DNA of 64,000 nucleotides from Gordionus sp. m RMFG-2023 (taxonomy: Eukaryota; Nematomorpha; Gordioida; Chordodea; Parachordodidae), in NCBI RefSeq assembly GCF_954871325.1, contig NC_088778.1, positions 11,727,882 through 11,791,881 on the forward strand, given 5' to 3'. Shown here piece by piece: positions 57,355-64,000 of the stretch (the first letter of the stretch is position 1; the number at the start of each line of letters is the position of its first letter). The notes beneath the pieces were generated by a model. It worked only from the letters and a program-made list of their open reading frames with translations. It was not told the origin of the DNA and did not search any database. The position numbers and the translations under genes were made by a program.

Positions 57355-60300
57355 ATATTATTAACTTCCTCTTCTGCTAAACATATTTCTACATTATTGG
57401 TTTTGGACTCTCTTTCTTCCTCTTCTGTTTCTTTTATGAATAATCTTGACAAAATATCTGGTAAACAATTTAATTTACCTTCTCTGTATCTAATTTCAAA
57501 ATCAAAATTACCTACCAATAACAACCATTTTTGTAACCTGGGCGAAATCATTAACTCTTTATTATCTTTTCTAAATAGTCCTACCAACGGTTTGTGATCA
57601 GTATATAACAAAAACTTTCGACCCAATAAATACTCTCTACATTTAGTTAGACCAAACTTTACTGCTAACTCTTCCTTTTCTATAGTTGAATAATTTTTTT
57701 CTGCCTTATTTAACTGTCTTGACAAAAATAAAATAGGCTTCTCTATATTATCAATCATCTGTAACAATACTCCTCCTATACCTTCATTGGACGCATCAAC
57801 TGCTAATATAATATCTAAATTCTCATTAAAACAATTTAATATAGGTTTCTCTACCATCTTTATTTTCAATCTTTCGAAACTTTTCTCCTGTGCTTCTCCC
57901 CATTCAAACTTTTTATTTCTCTTTAATAAATCATACAACGGAGTGGCAATTTCTGCAAAATTTTGAACAAAACGATGATAATAATTTGTTGCTTTTAAAA
58001 ACGCCTGTACTTTCGTTTTATTAATCGGGGCTCTCGTAATTTCATTACCCTTAATAATATGTCCTAAATACTAAATTTCTTTTACTCCAAAAACACTCTT
58101 ATTCATATTGGCTCTTAAACCATTTTCCAATATTATATCTAACACTTTAACCAATCTAGTATTGTGCTCTTCTTCTGTTTTACCCAATATCAGAACATCA
58201 TCTAAATAATACATTACTCCTTTTATTCCCTGAAATAACGCCGTCATAGTCCTTTGAAAAATTGGCGCTGAAACTTTTAAACCAAATGGTAGCCTACAAA
58301 ACGCAAATAAACCCCTATGTGTTGTTATCGTTAACATTTTACTTGTATTCTCATTAACTTTAATCTGTAAATACGCATTAGAGAAATCTATCTTTGAGAA
58401 AAAAATCGCTCCTTTCAAATTTGCCAACAGTTATTCTATTCTCGGTAAAGGATACTTTACCGTTATAATCCAAGGATTTAGTGAAATCCTATAATCTATG
58501 CATAGCCTTAGACTATTATCAGGTTTTTTTACTGGCACTAACGGTGTTGCCCATTCGCTATGTACTATCGGTTTTATTATACCTTCTTTTAGCCATTTAT
58601 TTAATTCTGTATCAATCTCTTCTATCCAAGAAAATGGCAATCTTCTTACTACCCAAAATTTAGCCTGGTAATTCTCTAATAATTTTATATCTATTTCCAC
58701 ATTTTTTAATGTACCCAACTCTTCTTTAAAAACCTCCCAATGTTGATCTAAAATAATACTCATTGCTGTTTTTATTTTCGACAATCTCTTCCTGTTCTGC
58801 TGCTTTACTTCTCTGTCTGTTGATTTCGATTGGTGTTACCTCAATAGAATTTATATCTTTTGACATCTTATTCTCTTTGACTTTATATTTAATCAAAAAC
58901 TCTGGTGTTCGATTTCTAAGTTTATCGAGAACTAATTCTTGTTTATCCTTAGGTAACTTAAATCTATCGAAATCACTCCTTATTATTTCACTATTATCAA
59001 TAAATTCTGTTGTTCGATTTCTAAGTTTATCGAGAACTAATTCTTGTTTATCTTCTATACTAGGTAACTTAATTTTCTCAAAATCACTCCTTATTATTTC
59101 ACTATTTTCATCATTATCTACAGGGATAGTTTCGAAAAAATTCCACCAATTATAAACTGGACCTAATGTTCTTATATCACACCAACCTAAAATTGGTTCA
59201 ATCTTCAACGTAGTTATCCACAAATTTATACTTTTATTAACTCCTGGTAACCTTACCCTATAATACCCTAAAATTTTCACCACGCTACCATCCAATTGTT
59301 TGGCTCTTATCTTTTTTGTAACAAATTCTTTCTCTGGCCAAAATCTCATAAAATCCTTAATACTTATCAAACTAATTTCTGCTCCTGTATTTAGTAAAAA
59401 ACAAATTTCTGCTTCATCCATATTTATCTTTACTCTCGGGCATCTATTCTTCATTAAAAAATTCTCTAATTCCATTTTTCGTACATCTACACAAGTTGCA
59501 TTTTAAATTCTATATATTTCAAAATCTCTACTTTTTATTTTTATATCATTCCTTTTACCTATACTTCTATTAATATCGCTTGAATTATAATTATCAACGT
59601 TAAAACACTTTTTATTATCACAAAATTTATCGTTCAGATTACAATAATTATTCTTACTTGCACTAACACTATCAACATTATCCAAATTATCATTATTAAA
59701 ATTAAAATACTTATTTTTACTACAATTATTAACATTAAAAAAATTATTATAATTATCAAATCTATCATTAAAATTAAAATGCGTATTATTACCTGAACTA
59801 AAATTAGAAAAACTATTATTACCAAATTTATTATTAAAATTAAAATATTTATTCTTATTTGCTACTAAATTATCAACATTAAAAAAATTATTATTATTAC
59901 AAAATTCATTATTAAAATATTTCTTTCTTAGTCATTTGTTACATTTCTCTTGAGTGTGTCCATCCTGGATACAAATATTACATCTCACAATCATATTGTT
60001 TAATCTACATCTTATAGCTAAATGGCCATTCCTGCCACATCTCTCGCATTTCAAATCCTTTGTTAAATCACAATCACGCGACATATGGCCTGGCTGACCA
60101 CAGCTATAGCAACTAATTCGTCTGAAAATCTCTCTACTTCTAGAAATGTTTATGTTTCTCTCCTTATTTTCCTCATTTAATATACTTTTTATCTTATCTA
60201 ATTCCTTATTTTCTATTTTGATGTACGATGTATTTCTACCTAAATTTAAACCTAATAAAAATGCTAAAACTGAAATTATTATTACCATTATATTTTCCAA

Positions 60301-60595
60301 CAATAAATTCCTTAAAATAATTTGACTTAAATATACAAAGAATTCAAAATAATTTTAATCACAAATAACTTAATGCTGCGGCCAAAATTATACAACAATG
60401 TAATTAATATTATGATTAAAATAAAAGCATAAAAAGTCATTAAAAATAAAAGAATATATATTTTTTAACCTTAAATACGCTGATATATAAAAAAAATTGA
60501 CTTTTAATCACAATTTATTTCTTCTAAATATAATTGTATAGTCTATTTATTAGACTGAATATCTGCGGTCCCTGAATATGTTTACTTCGGACCAG

Positions 60596-61046
60596 TGTTA
60601 AGTTTTGAAATTGACTATTATATAAAAAAAAGGAAGATTAAATATTAAAATATATATAACATCAAACCTTTTTTGTATTTAGAAGTACGGGTAACTTTAT
60701 TTTGAAATAGAATTAATTGAATAATAATTGGTGAATAATTTTTAAAATGATTTTGCTTCGTATATATATCTATATCTTTTTTCTTTTAATATTCAAATGA
60801 CATTTTTTTTAATCAAAAAAATTTGAATAACGAAAGAAATTAATAATTTTAACATATACTAACAATGCCCAATTAAAATTATTATATAATAATAATAACT
60901 AATTATAATATTCATTATTTAAAAAAATGAATAAACACCACAATAATAACTAATTATAATATTCAAAAAAGTAATTACATAACAATATAAAAAAAATTAA
61001 TAAAAAAAAAGGAATTAATTATTTAAAAAAATGAATAAATACAACA
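60596..61046 (-). repeat. 5' LTR of the gypsy element
   Basis: Matches 53473-53937, with the same ends TGTTGTATTTATTC and TTAACA on the - strand. It is followed inside by CTGGTCCGAAG, a possible primer-binding site that I cannot tie to a specific tRNA. The right flank ATAAT equals the flank of the other LTR. Confidence 0.88.
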
Positions 61047-61051
61047 ATAAT

Positions 61052-61322
61052 GTAAATTTATTTTTTTAGATCAAACTATAACATCGGTGGCGGGTATGCC
61101 ATGTAAACACTAATTGAAATCCTATGAAGTATATTCAAAGTTCTGGAATTATTTTTCAAGAAGCTTTACATTTATCAGAAAATTCACAATATAAGATCTT
61201 TTGTTAATTATGTACTTCCAGCTTATACAATTTATAATTATAACATGAATTTTCTTATCTTATATACATTTGAATCATGGTCAGTACAAAGATAGTTACA
61301 TCTAAAGAAAGGTTTTGGTACT
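61052..61322. other. Short unassigned stretch between gypsy and hAT elements
   Basis: A 29-codon + frame starting at 61125 and a preceding T-rich TAG could be a relict exon, but nothing recognisable is encoded. It may be unique host sequence. Confidence 0.25.
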
Positions 61323-61330
61323 TGTGGAAC

Positions 61331-63414
61331 CAGGGTTGGGCAGTATCGCGGAATTTTGGAAAGTATCTTGTATCCAGTATCTAAGATGCATATTATTTAA
61401 AAGTATTTGTATCTTAACCAACTTAGTATTCAAAAAGATACAGATACTTTAAAAAAAATTTATATTGGTTAATTTAAATAGTATTAAAATTTAAAATGCT
61501 ATTGTTTTAAGATTTAAATGAAAAATTTAATCAAAATTTAGATATTTTAATAATTTTTGATATATGACGTTGGTCGTCATATAGCAATTTGCTAACAATT
61601 AGAACTACCATATTTGAATCGTTTTATATCTGTCTATTTTAAAGTTATGGAAGAAGAAAATAGAATAATATGTTTATCTTCGTCTTCAGATGATTCTTCA
61701 ACCGAAAATTATAACAATAAATTTAAACTAAGCATACTTAATGGCAAATTTTTTAAAGTACTTCAAGATGATCATAATAAAGAAATTCATCGTGACTTTG
61801 GTATTGACGAAAAAGTTATAACAACTGTTACAGATAACGGCTCTAACTTTAAGAAAGCTTTCAAGGAGTTTTATGGAAGCTGTAGAGAATGACTTTGACA
61901 TCAATGATGATGAATGTATAGAATTCAAAATCATTGAAAGTATTATTTAATACTTCTTTAAAATTTATTATGATATTGTAAATTTAGTAAAAAATTTTAT
62001 TCAAATAAAATTATTTATTTGTTTATTTAAGGGTCTAAAGAAGCCTCAATAACATTGCCTCAACACATTCGTTGTTAGTGCCATACGATAAGTTTAATTG
62101 ACACAACAGATGTCGAGAGAGCTATTAAGGATTCTCCTAACATTTCTAAAATTCATCATCCTGCAATAACTAAATGTACTAAGCTATGGAATGCAAATAA
62201 TAGGCCTAAAATTGCAGAACTTATCAAAGCAATTTTAGGAAAACAATTAGTTACACCTTGTTGCACTAGATGGAATAGTTTTTATGATAGTCTTCATAGT
62301 TTATTAAAATTTAAAGGCGAACTTCCTAAATTATGTCAAAAATTAGAATTTCCTAAATTAAGAGATATTGAAATTCAATATTTAGAATAATATTGCAATA
62401 TAATGGCCCCATTGGCTATAGCGATTGACAAAATACAGAGTGAAATCAACTGCTATTATGGAGAATCAGCTCCAATTTTAAATGTCGTTAAAAAAATTAC
62501 AAATTTAATTCAAACCAATCTACAATTTTGCAAACCATTAGCTATTGCCATAGAAAATTATTTAAATAAAAGATTTAAAAATATATATGATTTTGATAAC
62601 AATTTTAAAAGTGCATTTTTGGCAACTATTTCTCATCCCCTATTTTAAAAATCGTTGGATTGATGATGAAAAAGAAAAAAAATACCCTCAGGATTTGTTA
62701 TTACATGAAGTTTTAATTGTTTTTAAAAATAATATTGAAATTTCAACAAAATCTTCAATTGATGAAGATGATGATTACTTTTGCCTTAAAAGTACCACAT
62801 CCAATTCTAATAATTCAATAAATGATATTGAAATAGAGGTCTTAAATTATATGAAAGATGACAGGCGGAGTATAAATATGTTAAATAGTTATAAATATAT
62901 AAAAGAAATATTTATTAAATATAAAACAATATTACCCTCCTCAGCCCCCATTGAAAGATTATTTAGCTTTGCTAATATGGTTAATAGACCAAATCGTCAA
63001 AGATTGAACGATAAATCATTTGAAAAATTAATAATATTAAAAAATAATACTGATTTATTATTATTTACTAATTATATAATTATTAAATGGAATATCGCAT
63101 TATCTTTTATAATAAATTTGTTATTTTCTACAATTTATTTTAAATATTTTTTTATAAATTTATATGATAGATAAGAAAATAAAGCTTTATACATTTTGAT
63201 TTTAATTATTTAAAGTTTTTCAAAAAAGTATCTTGTATCTTAGATACTTTTTTTTAAAAAATACAAGTATCTTGTATCTTATTGAAATTTTTCTAAAGTA
63301 TCTAGTATCTTATTGAAATTTTTCTAAAGTATCTAGTATCTTGTATCTTAAATACAAAATTTTATAAAGTATCTGTATCCGAATACCATTTTCTCAAAAT
63401 TTGCCCAAACCCTG
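61331..63414 (+). mobile_element. hAT element with perfect 8 bp TSD and TATCTTG subterminal repeats
   Basis: Ends are CAGGGTTGGGCA and TGCCCAAACCCTG-like inverted repeats; the flanks 61323-61330 and 63415-63422 are both TGTGGAAC. Both ends carry AAGTATCTTGTATC-type repeats over about 100-180 bp. At 2084 bp it has lost the zinc finger and part of the core. It lies next to the right LTR of the gypsy element and the terminal satellite. Confidence 0.92.
61647..63174 (+). pseudogene. hAT transposase, internally deleted and frameshifted
   Basis: The first piece (61647-61892) runs from an acidic serine-rich start into KVITTVTDNGSNFKKAFKEF, so the zinc finger and first core part are deleted. A second stretch (about 62060-62390) has LPQHIRC, DTTDVERAIKD, VTPCCTRWNSFYDS and LLKFKGELPKLC, with stops. 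A third (62404-62648) has PLAIAIDKIQSE, and the last (62587-63174) has TILPSSAPIERLFSFANMVN, the dimerisation hallmark. The order is complete from the second catalytic region on. Several frame changes make it inactive. Confidence 0.8.
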
Positions 63415-63459
63415 TGTGGAACCCTAATTATGGACATATATAGAACGGTTCCATGTCAA

Positions 63460-64000
63460 TTCAGCGAAACTTTTATCGCGAAACACTTTTTCGCGAAACT
63501 TTTATCGCGAATGTTGTTTATCGCGAATGGATTTTATAGCGAAACTTTTATCGCGAATCCATAATAGCGAATACTATTCCGCGAATGCAATATCGCGAAA
63601 CAAATATCGCGATTTTTTTATAGCGAAACCTTTATCGCGAAACCTTTATAGCGAATACATTACCGCTAATACAATATAACGAAACAAATATCGCGAAACC
63701 TTTAATGCGAATACATTACCGCGAAACTTTTATCGCGAATCAATAATCGCGAAAATTTTATAGCGAAACTTTTATCGCGAAACATTTTAAGCGAATACAT
63801 TACCGCGAAACTTTTATCGCGAATCAATAATCGCGAAAATTTTATAGCGAAACCTTTATCGCGAAACCTTTAAAGCGAATACATTACCGCGAAACTTTAA
63901 TCGCGAAAATTTTATAGCGAAACTATTATCGCGAAACCCAAATCGCGAAGACAATGTAGCCACAATTATTTCGTGAAACATATATCGCGAAGATATTATA
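63460..64000. repeat. CpG-rich satellite, 14 bp unit with 84 bp higher-order period, to window end
   Basis: From about 63474 the sequence consists of variants of TATCGCGAAACTTT. From 63707 a higher-order unit starting GCGAATACATTACCGCGAAA recurs at 63791 and 63875, a period of 84 bp or six basic units; an earlier copy at 63651 is offset by 56 bp, four units. TCGCGA occurs dozens of times in DNA that is otherwise AT-rich. The array runs off the window end, so its length is unknown. Confidence 0.92.

Larger units (their letters stand above)
53473..61046 (-). mobile_element. Full-span Ty3/gypsy element with LTRs, 5 bp TSD and membrane-helix first ORF, fossil
   Basis: Two LTRs bound the element, flanked by ATAAT on both sides (53468-53472 and 61047-61051). 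On the - strand: first ORF (60.30-59.93 kb) with a hydrophobic N-terminus MVIIISVLAFLLGLNLG and three zinc knuckles; protease (about 59.45-59.1 kb); RT (about 58.75-58.1 kb, YYLDD); RNase H (about 57.9-57.4 kb); a hAT insertion (55797-57354); integrase (about 55.6-55.0 kb); a 48 bp repeat array; a small ORF (54274-53981); and a purine tract beside the 3' LTR. No capsid was recognised. Apart from the insertion there are a few breaks. The LTRs are alike except for small indels and scattered substitutions, so it is fairly young. Confidence 0.88.

Noticed and set aside
63460-64000. CRISPR array, because of short regular repeats at the window end
   Set aside because: Repeats are contiguous 14 bp units without unique spacers, in a eukaryotic context.

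Overview
This window looks like nuclear DNA of an AT-rich, transposon-filled animal genome. The evidence is spliced protein-coding exons with GT-AG introns (many only 40-48 bp), a recognisable eukaryotic RNA polymerase I/III subunit gene, and metazoan-type hAT, LINE and Ty3/gypsy (Metaviridae-like) elements. No bacterial operon, ribosome-binding site, CRISPR array, tRNA or rRNA gene was recognised. A small or parasitic invertebrate would fit the tiny introns and high A+T, but the species cannot be named from this sequence.

Two host genes are well supported. The POLR1C gene (RPAC1/AC40, a subunit of RNA polymerases I and III) runs 25101-36390 on the + strand in nine exons and encodes about 341 aa. 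Introns 1-4 are 40-45 bp, while introns 5-8 are swollen by nested transposons, a foldback-like inverted repeat, palindromic elements and tandem duplications. A second gene of unknown identity (12026-12971, +) has eight exons and seven introns of 42-46 bp that keep one frame across 214 codons. A possible two-exon 3' gene end lies on the - strand at 16342-16550.

Layout: 1-5733 is an old hAT transposon (- strand) that received a 2.1 kb TIR element (2422-4543), which itself carries a GC-rich repeat and a palindromic MITE. 6200-11520 is a single-ORF non-LTR retrotransposon (- strand), split by a 2.6 kb TIR element (7422-10055) that contains a further TIR element and a second copy of the same MITE. 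12-17 kb holds the unknown gene, a short hAT derivative, a 171 bp tandem duplication and a gypsy fragment. 17.56-21.72 kb is a broken gypsy element (+). 22.7-25 kb has a zinc-knuckle fossil, a hairpin and a piggyBac-like remnant. 25.1-36.4 kb is POLR1C. 36.4-40.8 kb is mostly unassigned, ending in a LINE 3' part. 40.95-49.99 kb is an older repeat hit by two gypsy elements, one of them rearranged. 50.67-53.35 kb is a hAT remnant. 53.47-61.05 kb is a full-span gypsy element with two LTRs, a 5 bp target duplication and a hAT insertion. 61.33-63.41 kb is a hAT element with perfect 8 bp target duplication, and 63.46-64.0 kb is a CpG-rich satellite with a 14 bp unit and an 84 bp higher-order period.

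The most unusual items are: two gypsy elements whose first ORF starts with a predicted membrane helix followed by zinc knuckles with no recognised capsid; a gypsy insert with a single internal LTR and its parts in permuted and inverted order; the triple transposon nest in a POLR1C intron; the foldback-like structure built of four direct units per arm; and the uncharacterised eight-exon gene. Gypsy elements and other LTR relatives are described only as fossils.
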